From Longimicrobiaceae bacterium (GTDB lineage Bacteria; Gemmatimonadota; Gemmatimonadetes; Longimicrobiales; Longimicrobiaceae), in the NCBI GenBank assembly GCA_030146875.1, contig JASLAX010000143.1, positions 1 through 18,026 on the forward strand: a stretch of 18,026 nucleotides of DNA, given 5' to 3'. The position numbers and the translations under genes were made by a program. This document shows positions 1-6,389 of this stretch, piece by piece (positions within the stretch are counted from its first letter, which is position 1; every line of letters starts with the position of its first letter). The notes under the pieces were generated by a model. The model was not told the DNA's origin, searched no databases, and saw nothing but the letters and a program-made list of their open reading frames with translations.

Positions 1-45
1 CTCACGGCGCGGCCGCCCCTCCCCCCCCGACGTCACGGAACTCCG

Positions 46-1155
46 ATGCCCCAGACCACGCGGTACTGGCTCCCGTCCACCGGCAACTACGCGGCCGTCC
101 AGGCGCCTGCGGCCGGGATCTCCGTCATCACCGCCGACACCGACATCTACGTGGCCGACTACGAGTACGGCGCGTGGGTCGCCAACTTCGAGCAGGCGGT
201 CCACGCCTGCCTGCGCGCCATCAACGCCACGCCGTCCGGCCACGCCATGCTGGTCGAGATGGAGAACATCCGCACGCAGAACGCGGCCAAGGCGGTCACC
301 ATCGTCGCTCACCCGCGCTCGAACAACGCCTCCGCGGGGAACGGGCTCAGCTCGCAGCTCACCTTCGTGCAGGAGATCAAGGGTGGAGGCGCGATGGGCG
401 TCGCCACGAACGCGGCGCTCACCCTGGCGGCGACCGCGGCGGGGCAGGGCGCCAGCGCCGCGACCACGGGCGCCTGGCTGGCGGGGGTGATCAACAACAC
501 CCCTCGGTACTCCATCTTCGGCCGGCCGGGGCACTCCGGGAGCGACTACAAGGCGTGGATGCAGTCGCTCCGCGACGTGGCGAACGCGTGGCTCCGCTGG
601 TCGGGCCGCGACGTGGGCTACTTCAACCAGGAGATGTACGGCGGCGGCCCCGTGACCCCGCAGGCGTACGACATCGGCATCACCGGCGCGCAGGTGCAGC
701 AGTGGATGGGCGGGGCGCCGCTGAGCGGCATCGTGGCCGACGCGGGCAAGCGCCTGCACGCCATCCTCTCCACCATCGTGGCGCTGTACCCCCATGGGGT
801 GGCGGGCCCGGGCGTGGGCAGCGCGGTGCGCTTCTGCGCCGACCCCGACAGCGAGATGAACCAGGAGCGTCCCCCGGCGATCGGCCTGGCGCACGAGCTG
901 ATCCACGCCTACTGGTCGCTCAAGGGGATGCAGCCGGGCGACGAGTTCGCGGGCCCCGACTCCACCACCATCCTGTTCGAGTACCGCTGCGTGGGCATCG
1001 GTCCGTGGGACGAGGTGGCTCCGTCGGAGAACTCGATCCGCGCGCAGTGGGTCAGCCACGCCTACGCCACCATGGCCAACGGCGACCCCCTCTACGCGCG
1101 CAACCACCGGGATCCCGGCAAGCGCATCGCCTACGAGCCCAACGCGCACCTCTGA
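46..1155 (+). CDS. M91-type zinc metallopeptidase, effector-like
   Basis: A 369-residue protein whose C-terminal third carries a zinc-protease helix, HELIH, at residues 283-287 (H283, E284, H287) in the context GLAHELIHAYWSLKG. An acidic third ligand could be E312 in LFEYRC or D323 in PWDEV. The conserved tail (ENSIRAQW, 328-335) also fits peptidase family M91, whose best-known member is the type III effector NleD. The N-terminal 250 residues have no fold I recognise, apart from an Ala/Gly-rich stretch at about 113-147 that could be amphipathic or pore-like. I see no classical signal peptide. The ATG at 46 has no good ribosome site, and the frame stays open upstream to base 1, so the true start may lie outside the window. 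The family assignment is likely; the role as a secreted toxin or effector is inference, since no secretion gene is visible nearby. Confidence 0.72.
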   Translation: MPQTTRYWLPSTGNYAAVQAPAAGISVITADTDIYVADYEYGAWVANFEQAVHACLRAINATPSGHAMLVEMENIRTQNAAKAVTIVAHPRSNNASAGNGLSSQLTFVQEIKGGGAMGVATNAALTLAATAAGQGASAATTGAWLAGVINNTPRYSIFGRPGHSGSDYKAWMQSLRDVANAWLRWSGRDVGYFNQEMYGGGPVTPQAYDIGITGAQVQQWMGGAPLSGIVADAGKRLHAILSTIVALYPHGVAGPGVGSAVRFCADPDSEMNQERPPAIGLAHELIHAYWSLKGMQPGDEFAGPDSTTILFEYRCVGIGPWDEVAPSENSIRAQWVSHAYATMANGDPLYARNHRDPGKRIAYEPNAHL

Positions 1156-1162
1156 CCGACCC

Positions 1163-1195
1163 GGTGGGGCGGGCGTGTCTCCCGCCCGCCCCACC
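1163..1195. terminator. 13-bp hairpin after the M91 peptidase gene
   Basis: Perfect inverted repeat GGTGGGGCGGGCG (1163-1175) and CGCCCGCCCCACC (1183-1195) with a 7-base loop, starting 8 bases after the stop codon. There is no T tract, so it would be a Rho-assisted or RNA-end-protecting structure rather than a canonical intrinsic terminator. Confidence 0.6.
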
Positions 1196-1361
1196 CCCAC
1201 CCGCGGGCGTGCCGCGGAACAAACGCCCCGGTGCCGGTGTGATGAATGGTGGGACGACGGTCGCAAGGTCGTCCTTCGTTAGAACGCAGACCGGTTGGAC
1301 GGAGCGAGTGAGACCGGGCATTCCGCCGGCTCCCGGATGACCCCCCGTCGCGGAGGCACCC

Positions 1362-1502
1362 ATGTTCCAGATCCTGGTAGCGTCCAGCCTAGCCTGCTGC
1401 CTCGCCGCGATCCCCCCTGGCGAGATTCCCGGCCCCCAGCACGCGGACGACGACACCGGCGCGGAGGATACCCTCCGCGCCGGGCCTTTTTTCCCCACCT
1501 GA
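1362..1502 (+). CDS. possible 46-residue small protein
   Basis: An ATG at 1362 is preceded by GGAGG at 1351-1355, six bases upstream, a better ribosome site than most genes here have. The predicted peptide starts MFQILVASSLACCLAAIPPG, a hydrophobic segment with an SLAC lipobox-like sequence, and ends in an acidic then Phe/Pro-rich tail. Against it: there is no basic N-terminal region, it is short, and a strong intrinsic terminator lies inside it (1456-1492), so most transcripts would end before the stop codon at 1500-1502. The region may instead encode a small RNA ending at that terminator. I do not recognise a family. Confidence 0.28.
   Translation: MFQILVASSLACCLAAIPPGEIPGPQHADDDTGAEDTLRAGPFFPT
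1456..1492 (+). terminator. strong intrinsic terminator
   Basis: Perfect 12-bp stem CCGGCGCGGAGG (1456-1467), tetraloop ATAC, CCTCCGCGCCGG (1472-1483), then GCC and six T (1487-1492). It is the only hairpin in the window followed by a full T tract, and it points right. It lies 300 bases past the M91 stop, so it probably ends a separate plus-strand transcript. Confidence 0.85.
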
Positions 1503-1615
1503 GCTCGTCCCTCGTGCGCCGCGAAGAGCACGTCCGCGGCAGGCCGCGGCGACGTTCGTCGCGTCGTGCCACCCTCGGCCGAGGGGCACCATCGCCAACT
1601 TGTTCCCTCTGCTGC

Positions 1616-1650
1616 CGTCTCGTGCCGAGACGACCCGAAGGGACGTCTCG
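1616..1650. other. two mutually exclusive stems
   Basis: CGTCTCG (1616-1622), CGAGACG (1626-1632) and CGTCTCG (1644-1650) form a three-part array. The middle segment can pair with the left copy (3-base loop) or the right copy (11-base loop). It lies 67-101 bases beyond the histidine kinase stop codon, in its presumed 3' region. It could be a terminator or a processing structure; I know of no named family. Confidence 0.4.
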
Positions 1651-1652
1651 CC

Positions 1653-1697
1653 CTCCGCACCTTCGCGTTCTCCGCACGTCCTCCGCGCCTCCGTGCG
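1653..1697. repeat. irregular CTCCGCRC repeat
   Basis: Four copies of an 8-base element occur in 45 bases: CTCCGCAC at 1653 and 1670, CTCCGCGC at 1681 and CTCCGTGC at 1689. The spacing is irregular (17, 11 and 8 bases). Similar 'ctccgcg' runs occur as intergenic low-complexity sequence in many GC-rich genomes. No function is evident. Confidence 0.35.
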
Positions 1698-1716
1698 CGG
1701 CCCTCTTTCGTGAAAC

Positions 1717-2835
1717 TCAGGCAGGAGGCGGCTCCACGGGGATCAGCACCTCCACGGTGGTCCCCTGGCCCGGCGTGCTGGCCAGGGAGACGCGGCCGTG
1801 GTGCGCCTCCACCACCGTCCGCACGATCGACATCCCCAGCCCCGTCCCGCCCACCTTGCCATGGGTCACGAACGGCTCGAAGACGGTGGGGAGCACGTCG
1901 GGGGGGATGCCCACCCCGGTATCGGCGACGGTGAACGCCACGTGCCCGTCGCGCCGCTCGACGCCCACGCGCAGGGTGCCGCCCTCGTGCATGGCCTCGC
2001 CGGCGTTCTTCACCAGGTTCACCAGCACGCGCAGCAGGCGGCGCCGGTCGGCCACCAGCTCCCCGCGGTAGTCCACCGTTCGCTCCACCGTGATCCCCTG
2101 CCGCGCCATGCGGTCCAGGATCTGTCCGTCCAGCTCGGCCAGCAGCTCGCCGGTGGCGACCGTCTGCAGGCGCAGGTCCGAGATCCCCCGCGCGAAGTCC
2201 AGGAGCTCCTGCGTCATCACCACCATCTGGTCCACCGCCTGGCGGATGGCGGATGCCGACTCGCGCTGGTCGTCGTCGCTGGCGGTCTCGGCGATCAGGT
2301 CGGCGGCCATCAGGATGGCCGACATGGGGTTCTTGAAGTCGTGCGCGATGGCCGCGGCCATGGAGCCGATCACGCTCAGGCGCTCGGCGCGGGTGAGCTC
2401 GGCGATGAAGTGCGTGTTGGCGTTGCGCAGCCGCGTGACCACGCCGCGGGTCAGGTTGGACGCCACCGGCCCCGGCGCCAGCCGCAGCAGCCGCTCGAAG
2501 CCCTCGCGGTCCACCCGGCCCACCACGGTGGGGCGGGCCGCCACGGCGCGGGCGGAGCGCGGCCCCAGGTCCAGCAGCCCCATCTCGCCGAAGAAGTCGC
2601 CGGGCTCGAAGTACGAGAGCGTCTCCTGCGCGCCGGAGCGCCCCAGCTTGGAGACGCGCACCGAGCCGCTGATCACCAGGTACAGGAAGTCGGCGGCGGC
2701 GTCCTCCTCGAACAGGGTCTCGCCGGCCGCGAACGCGACCGTCCGGGGGACCCGGGCGATCTCGGCCAGGACGTCCGGGGGGACTCCACGGAACAGCTTG
2801 TTGGCCGCGATCTCGGGGCGGGGCGGGGTCGGCAT
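1717..2835 (-). CDS. sensor histidine kinase with cyclic-nucleotide-binding-like domain
   Basis: A 372-residue soluble two-domain protein. Residues about 10-135 form a cNMP-binding/Crp-type beta roll (FEEDAAADFLYLVISGSVRV, then GDFFGEMGLLDLGPRSARAVA at 79-99). The phosphate-binding cassette has PRSAR where true cAMP binders have PRxA[ST], so ligand binding is uncertain. The kinase core follows: H-box AAIAHDFKNP with phospho-acceptor H165, N-box NLVKNAGEA (N277), G1 DTGVGI (305-310), F-box around FEPF (319-322) and G2 GGTGLGMSI (329-337). All catalytic boxes look intact and there is no membrane segment. I chose the ATG at 2835 because the beta roll begins just after it and the upstream extension is low-complexity Pro/Arg/Ala. 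CCTCCC, not a Shine-Dalgarno sequence, precedes it. No response regulator is adjacent, so its partner is unknown. Confidence 0.88.
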   Translation of the reverse strand: MPTPPRPEIAANKLFRGVPPDVLAEIARVPRTVAFAAGETLFEEDAAADFLYLVISGSVRVSKLGRSGAQETLSYFEPGDFFGEMGLLDLGPRSARAVAARPTVVGRVDREGFERLLRLAPGPVASNLTRGVVTRLRNANTHFIAELTRAERLSVIGSMAAAIAHDFKNPMSAILMAADLIAETASDDDQRESASAIRQAVDQMVVMTQELLDFARGISDLRLQTVATGELLAELDGQILDRMARQGITVERTVDYRGELVADRRRLLRVLVNLVKNAGEAMHEGGTLRVGVERRDGHVAFTVADTGVGIPPDVLPTVFEPFVTHGKVGGTGLGMSIVRTVVEAHHGRVSLASTPGQGTTVEVLIPVEPPPA

Positions 2836-2927
2836 GGGAGGGGCGGGATCCTGAGGTGCGCGCGGCCGCGGGCCGGGCGCCGGTCCTGGCCCGCGGACGC
2901 GGGCGAAGGGCGGGGCCGGACCCAGGG

Positions 2928-2956
2928 AATGTACGATAGGGGAGCGGGCGGGACAA
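2928..2956 (-). promoter_or_regulatory. candidate sigma70-type promoter of the histidine kinase gene
   Basis: On the minus strand TTGTCC (2956-2951), a 17-base spacer and TACATT (2933-2928); each hexamer matches the consensus at four of six positions. The -10 lies in an AT-rich island that stands out from its GC-rich surroundings. The predicted leader is about 85 bases. The same 230-base region must also serve the divergent gene at 3065, for which I see no convincing promoter. Confidence 0.4.
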
Positions 2957-3064
2957 TCGGCTCGTGCGCCCTCCCCGCCGGGGCTCCGCCGGGTTGCCGC
3001 CGGGGCCGTGCGGTGGCAGGTTGAGCCGGCCACCCGCCCCGCCGACCCGCACCCGCCGAGAGCC

Positions 3065-3586
3065 ATGGACCCGCGCTATCCCACCGGCCGCTTCGACTTC
3101 GCCGCCGAGGTGAGCCCGCAGGACACGCCGCGCCACGTGCAGGAGATCGCCACCCTCCCCGCGCGCCTGCTGGCGGCCGTGGCGGGGCTCACCGACGAGC
3201 AGCTCGACACGCCGTACCGCGACGGCGGGTGGACCGTGCGCCAGGTGGTGCACCACCTTCCCGACTCGCACCTGAACGCCTACGTGCGCGTCAAGCTGGC
3301 GCTCACCGAGGACCGCCCCACCATCAAGCCGTACGACGAGGCGGGGTGGGCACAACTCCCGGACGGGAAGGCGGGCGGGATCGAGGTGTCGCTGAAGCTG
3401 CTGGAGGCGCTGCACGAGCGCTGGCTGCGCCTGCTGGAGCGCCTGGGCCCGGACGACCTGGCCCGCGAGCTCGTGCACCCGGACGCGGGTACGCTCACGG
3501 TGCGGAAGCTCCTGGCCCTGTACGCCTGGCACGGCGCCCACCACGTGGCGCACGTCACCGGGCTGCGCGAGCGGATGGGCTGGTAG
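3065..3586 (+). CDS. DinB-superfamily protein, YfiT/bacillithiol transferase type
   Basis: A 173-residue four-helix-bundle protein of the DinB/YfiT superfamily. The characteristic block GWTVRQVVHHLPDSHLNAY (55-73), followed by DRPTIKPYDEAGWAQLPD (83-100), and the C-terminal WHGAHHVAH (155-163) supply the expected metal-binding histidine triad: H63 or H64, with H156 and H160. Its length matches the family. Bacillus YfiT/BstA-type proteins are metal-dependent thiol S-transferases; whether this host makes bacillithiol cannot be told from the window. I chose the ATG at 3065 because the conserved N-terminal DPRYPTGRF begins there; an upstream in-frame ATG at 3008 would add 19 Pro/Ala/Arg-rich residues. 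It is followed after a single base by a methyltransferase gene, so the two are probably co-translated. It is divergent from the histidine kinase gene. Confidence 0.88.
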   Translation: MDPRYPTGRFDFAAEVSPQDTPRHVQEIATLPARLLAAVAGLTDEQLDTPYRDGGWTVRQVVHHLPDSHLNAYVRVKLALTEDRPTIKPYDEAGWAQLPDGKAGGIEVSLKLLEALHERWLRLLERLGPDDLARELVHPDAGTLTVRKLLALYAWHGAHHVAHVTGLRERMGW

Positions 3587-3587
3587 C

Positions 3588-4199
3588 GTGGACTGGCTGG
3601 CGTGGAACCGCGTCCGCTACACCCTGCTGGCCCCCGTCTACGACCGGGTGGCGGGGTTCGGCGCGGAGCGGCGGCGCTCCCTCTCGCTGCTCGGCGCGCG
3701 GGCGGGGGAGCGCGTGCTGGTCGTGGGCGCGGGCACGGGGGGCGACCTGCCCTTCCTGGCGGAGGGCGTGCGGACCACGGCGGTGGACCTGACGCCGGCG
3801 ATGGTGGAGCGGACGCGGCGCCGGGCGGACGCGCTCGGAACGGAGGTCGACGCGCGGGTGATGGACGCCCAGGCGCTGGACCTGCCGGACGGTGCGTTCG
3901 ACGCCGTGGTGCTGCACCTGATCCTGGCCGTGGTCCCCGATCCGCTCGCCGCCGTCCGCGAGGCGGAGCGCGTGCTGCGGCCGGGGGGACGCGCCGTGGT
4001 GTTCGACAAGTGGGTGGCGGACGGCGAGGCCCCGTCCCTGGCGCGCCGGCTGGCGAACCCGGTGGCGCGGCTCGTCGCCACCGACCTCAACCGCCGCCTG
4101 GGCCCGCTCCTGGCGGCCACGTCGCTGCGGGTGGAGCACCGCGAGCCCGCGGGTCCGCTGGGCCTCTTCTCCATCACGCTGCTCCGCCGCCCCGGCTGA
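3588..4199 (+). CDS. class I SAM-dependent methyltransferase
   Basis: A 203-residue Rossmann-fold methyltransferase of the Methyltransf_11 (UbiE-like) type. Motif I is VLVVGAGTGGDL (43-54), the acidic residue at the end of strand 2 is D67 in AVDLTP, motif II is around VMDAQALDLPDGAFDAVV (91-108), and the post-motif block LRPGGRAVVFDKW (130-142) is typical. The substrate cannot be read from sequence; phospholipid or quinone-type small molecules are common in this group. It starts with GTG at 3588, directly after the TAG of the DinB-like gene, so translation is probably coupled, which suggests a shared small-molecule or detoxification role (inference). The final codons and stop form the left arm and loop of a terminator-like hairpin. 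Confidence 0.88.
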   Translation: MDWLAWNRVRYTLLAPVYDRVAGFGAERRRSLSLLGARAGERVLVVGAGTGGDLPFLAEGVRTTAVDLTPAMVERTRRRADALGTEVDARVMDAQALDLPDGAFDAVVLHLILAVVPDPLAAVREAERVLRPGGRAVVFDKWVADGEAPSLARRLANPVARLVATDLNRRLGPLLAATSLRVEHREPAGPLGLFSITLLRRPG

Positions 4200-4212
4200 G
4201 GGGCGGCGGAGC
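4181..4212. terminator. bidirectional hairpin between convergent genes, overlapping the stop codon
   Basis: Perfect 13-bp stem GCTCCGCCGCCCC (4181-4193) and GGGGCGGCGGAGC (4200-4212), loop GGCTGA containing the methyltransferase stop codon. It sits between the plus-strand methyltransferase and the minus-strand gene ending at 4228, where it can serve both. No T tract follows on either side. Confidence 0.65.
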
Positions 4213-4227
4213 GGCGCCATCCGCATC

Positions 4228-5010
4228 TCAGCGGATCCGGACGGACATCCCCACGCCGGCCAGCCAGTCGGCGGAGTGCTCGGTCAGCCCCCGGTTCAGG
4301 AAGCCGTCGAGCTGCACCCGCCGCGCGACGCCCCAGGTGAGCCCGCCGCCGGCGTAGGACTCGTCGGCGCCCCGCTCCAGCGCCAGGTACGCCGCCTCCA
4401 CGAAGCCCTCCACCGGCCCGGCCACCGGGCGCGCCAGCCCCAGCCCCATCCCGAGCAGCCCCCGCCGCCGGTCCCCGCCCGGCACCGAGGCCACGCGGAC
4501 CCCGGGGACGGCGGTCACCCCCGCGCCCGCCGGCCACGCCCCCACCAGCTCCACCCCGTACTCCGCCCCGCCGCCGGTGAAGTCACGGTGGCCGGTCTCC
4601 AGCACCACCGAGGGGACGACGGAGAGGGCGGAGCCGCTCGCGTCCCGGTACAGGGCCACCTTAGCGCCCAGCTCCAGGTCGCCCATCCCGCTCCGCTCCA
4701 GCGTGGCCGCCTCGCCGCGGATGCGCAGGCGGTTGTGGACGGAGGCGCCGGCGCGCAGCTCCACGGCGCCGGAGACGCCCAGGCGCAGGAGCACGGGAAA
4801 GGCGACGACCCTCCCCTCGGCGCCGCCGGGGGAGAGCCAGGCGACGGAGGGGAGCCCGGCCTCCACCTGCAGGGCGCCCTTCGGAAGGATCGCCGGCCCG
4901 TTGCCCAGCCCGGGACGGTCGGCGTCCAGGCCCTCCTGCGCCGCCAGCGGCGCCGAGAGGAGGACCGCCAGCAGCGCGGCGGCCAGGCCGCGCGGGGATC
5001 GAATGGTCAT
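4228..5010 (-). CDS. outer-membrane MetA-type (phenol degradation MetA-like) protein
   Basis: A 260-residue secreted beta-barrel-like protein. Residues 1-25 are a clear Sec signal peptide (a basic start, a hydrophobic Leu/Ala core, then PLAAQ). The mature start EGLDADRPGLGNGPAILPKGALQVEAG is typical of the 'putative MetA-pathway of phenol degradation' family, small outer-membrane barrels often annotated as transporters. The remainder alternates hydrophobic and polar residues in beta-strand style and ends in a short amphipathic strand (GMSVRIR). I chose the ATG at 5010 because it begins the signal peptide and has AGGA five bases upstream on the minus strand. It is a single gene, convergent with the methyltransferase and divergent from the DUF3667 gene. 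Substrate and real function are unknown; the MetA name reflects homology only. Confidence 0.72.
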   Translation of the reverse strand: MTIRSPRGLAAALLAVLLSAPLAAQEGLDADRPGLGNGPAILPKGALQVEAGLPSVAWLSPGGAEGRVVAFPVLLRLGVSGAVELRAGASVHNRLRIRGEAATLERSGMGDLELGAKVALYRDASGSALSVVPSVVLETGHRDFTGGGAEYGVELVGAWPAGAGVTAVPGVRVASVPGGDRRRGLLGMGLGLARPVAGPVEGFVEAAYLALERGADESYAGGGLTWGVARRVQLDGFLNRGLTEHSADWLAGVGMSVRIR

Positions 5011-5122
5011 GGTGTCCTGCCGTCGGAGGAAGGTTGGGCCTGCGGTCGGGGAACTCCGCGGCGGCACCACGGGCGCCGCCCTCCGCCCTGCCTCCTCCGC
5101 GAAGGCCGGCGCGCGGCCCCTC

Positions 5123-5151
5123 TTGGCCGAACGCCTTTCCGTGCATAGATT
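5123..5151 (+). promoter_or_regulatory. candidate promoter of the DUF3667 gene
   Basis: TTGGCC (5123-5128), a 17-base spacer and TAGATT (5146-5151), continuing TTTCCC. It is the only AT-rich patch in the divergent intergenic region. The predicted leader is about 95-100 bases. Confidence 0.42.
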
Positions 5152-5254
5152 TCCCGCCGTTGCTCCCTCCTCGCCCCGCCGCAGGACTCCGCGTGCCCCT
5201 CCCCCTCCGCGCCCCTCGCTTCCGTTCCGCGCCCCCTTCGCCGGGGGCGGGTCG

Positions 5255-6274
5255 ATGAGGCGGTTCCTCCCCTGGCGCTCCGCCGCGGTGGTGGTGGACC
5301 CCGTCGGCAGGGCCGCCGTGGACGAGCCGCCGGCCCCGGGCGAGCCGTGCCTCAACTGCGGCGATGCCACCCCGGGCAACTTCTGCCGCAGCTGCGGCCA
5401 GGCGCGCCGCGTGGTGCACGTCTCCCTGCGGGAGATGATGGTAGACTTCGTGGACGACCAGCTCGCGTTCAACTCCAAGCTCCCGCGCACCCTGGCCTTC
5501 CTGCTCACGCGCCCGGGGTTCCTGACGCGCGAGTACCTGTCGGGGCGCATCGCCTCGTACATCCGCCCGCTGCGGCTGTACCTGGGCGCGAGCGTCGCCT
5601 TCTTCCTGCTGTTCCACTTCACCGCCGGCAACGACGTGGTGCGGGTGGGCGCCGGCGCGGGCGACGCGGCCGCCGACTCCGCCCGGGACGCGCGGGACGC
5701 CGCCGGGCGTACGGCCGCCGCCGACTCGCTGCGCGCGCGCGGGCTCCCCGTGCCCCCCGCGCCCGCGCCGCGGCCCGCCCGCACCCGCGACGACGACCTG
5801 CGGGTGACGGGGATGGGCGAGGCCGGCGAGGTGCTGAACCGGAAGCTGAAGCTGGCCGGGGCCATGAGCCCCGCCAAGCGGCAGCGCACGTTTCTGGAGG
5901 GGTTCGAGAAGAACTTCCCCAAGACGATGTTCCTGATGCTGCCCGTCTTCGCGATGCTGCTGAAGCTCCTGCACCTGCGCAGCGGGCGATACTACGTGGA
6001 GCACTTCGTCTTCTCGCTGCACATCCACGCCTTCGGCTTCCTGCTCCTGACCATCCTGCTGGCGCTGAACCGCGCGCCCGGCCCGGTGCAGGAGCGCCTG
6101 TCGCCGCTGGTGGTCCTGTGGGGCTTCGTGTACCTGTACTTCGCCCTGAAGCTGGTGTACCGGCAGGGATGGCTCCGCACCGGGATGAAGTACGCGGCGC
6201 TCCTGGGCACCTACCTGGTGGTGCTGGCGCTGGCGCTCGGCGCGACCATGCTGCTGGTGTTCCTGCTCCTCTGA
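5255..6274 (+). CDS. DUF3667 zinc-ribbon membrane protein
   Basis: A 339-residue integral membrane protein. An N-terminal zinc ribbon CLNC (32-35) with CRSCGQ (44-49) is followed by the family block REMMVDFVDDQLAFNSKLPR (59-78), then RPGFLTREYLSGR and YIRPLRLYL, which identify DUF3667. Likely transmembrane segments are about 107-122, 224-241, 250-271, 283-302 and 312-338. Between the first and second lies an Ala/Asp/Arg/Pro-rich, probably disordered stretch (about 125-185). The ATG at 5255 was chosen because it leads directly into the zinc ribbon; the frame is open far upstream, but that part is low-complexity. The ribosome site is weak (GGGGGCGGG). The biochemical function of the family is not known to me. 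Confidence 0.82.
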   Translation: MRRFLPWRSAAVVVDPVGRAAVDEPPAPGEPCLNCGDATPGNFCRSCGQARRVVHVSLREMMVDFVDDQLAFNSKLPRTLAFLLTRPGFLTREYLSGRIASYIRPLRLYLGASVAFFLLFHFTAGNDVVRVGAGAGDAAADSARDARDAAGRTAAADSLRARGLPVPPAPAPRPARTRDDDLRVTGMGEAGEVLNRKLKLAGAMSPAKRQRTFLEGFEKNFPKTMFLMLPVFAMLLKLLHLRSGRYYVEHFVFSLHIHAFGFLLLTILLALNRAPGPVQERLSPLVVLWGFVYLYFALKLVYRQGWLRTGMKYAALLGTYLVVLALALGATMLLVFLLL

Positions 6275-6310
6275 TCCGCCGAAGGACGGGGCCGGCGATC
6301 CAGGACGCCA

Positions 6311-6345
6311 CGGCGCCCCACCTCCGCGGGGGAGGTGGGGCGCCG
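6311..6345. terminator. 15-bp hairpin between the DUF3667 gene and lanA1
   Basis: Perfect stem CGGCGCCCCACCTCC (6311-6325) and GGAGGTGGGGCGCCG (6331-6345) with a GCGGG loop, the longest perfect stem in the window. It lies between two convergent genes and could end both. A smaller C-run/G-run stem follows at 6361-6375. There are no T tracts. Confidence 0.65.
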
Positions 6346-6389
6346 TCGTCCGTCCGTCACCCCCCCGCTGGGGGGAGGCCGGGACCCGC

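Larger units (their letters stand above)
1196..1716. other. gene-poor intergenic stretch with several hairpins
   Basis: Together with the preceding hairpin this forms the gap of about 560 bases between the M91 gene and the histidine kinase. It holds a weak stem GGACGAC/GTCGTCC (1252-1258 with 1268-1274), a small stem CCGGG/CCCGG (1314-1318 with 1332-1336), a possible 46-codon ORF with a strong intrinsic terminator inside it, a CCGCGG stem (1534-1549), a CCCTCGGCCGAGGG palindrome (1572-1585) and two mutually exclusive stems at 1616-1650. I recognise no known RNA family. ORFs on both strands here look like GC-driven noise. Confidence 0.6.

Noticed and set aside
1200..1455. Known riboswitch or housekeeping RNA upstream of the terminator
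   Set aside because: I compared it from memory with SRP, 6S, RNase P, TPP, cobalamin and SAM-type motifs and saw no matching conserved core.
1279..1677. A 132-codon minus-strand ORF in the 1196-1716 gap
   Set aside because: Arg/Gly-rich low-complexity translation that crosses several hairpins, with no recognisable domain.
1052..3553. An 833-codon minus-strand frame across the kinase and the DinB-like gene
   Set aside because: It runs out of frame through the kinase and antisense to the DinB-like gene, both with recognisable domains. The translation shows no fold and is Arg/Gly-rich.
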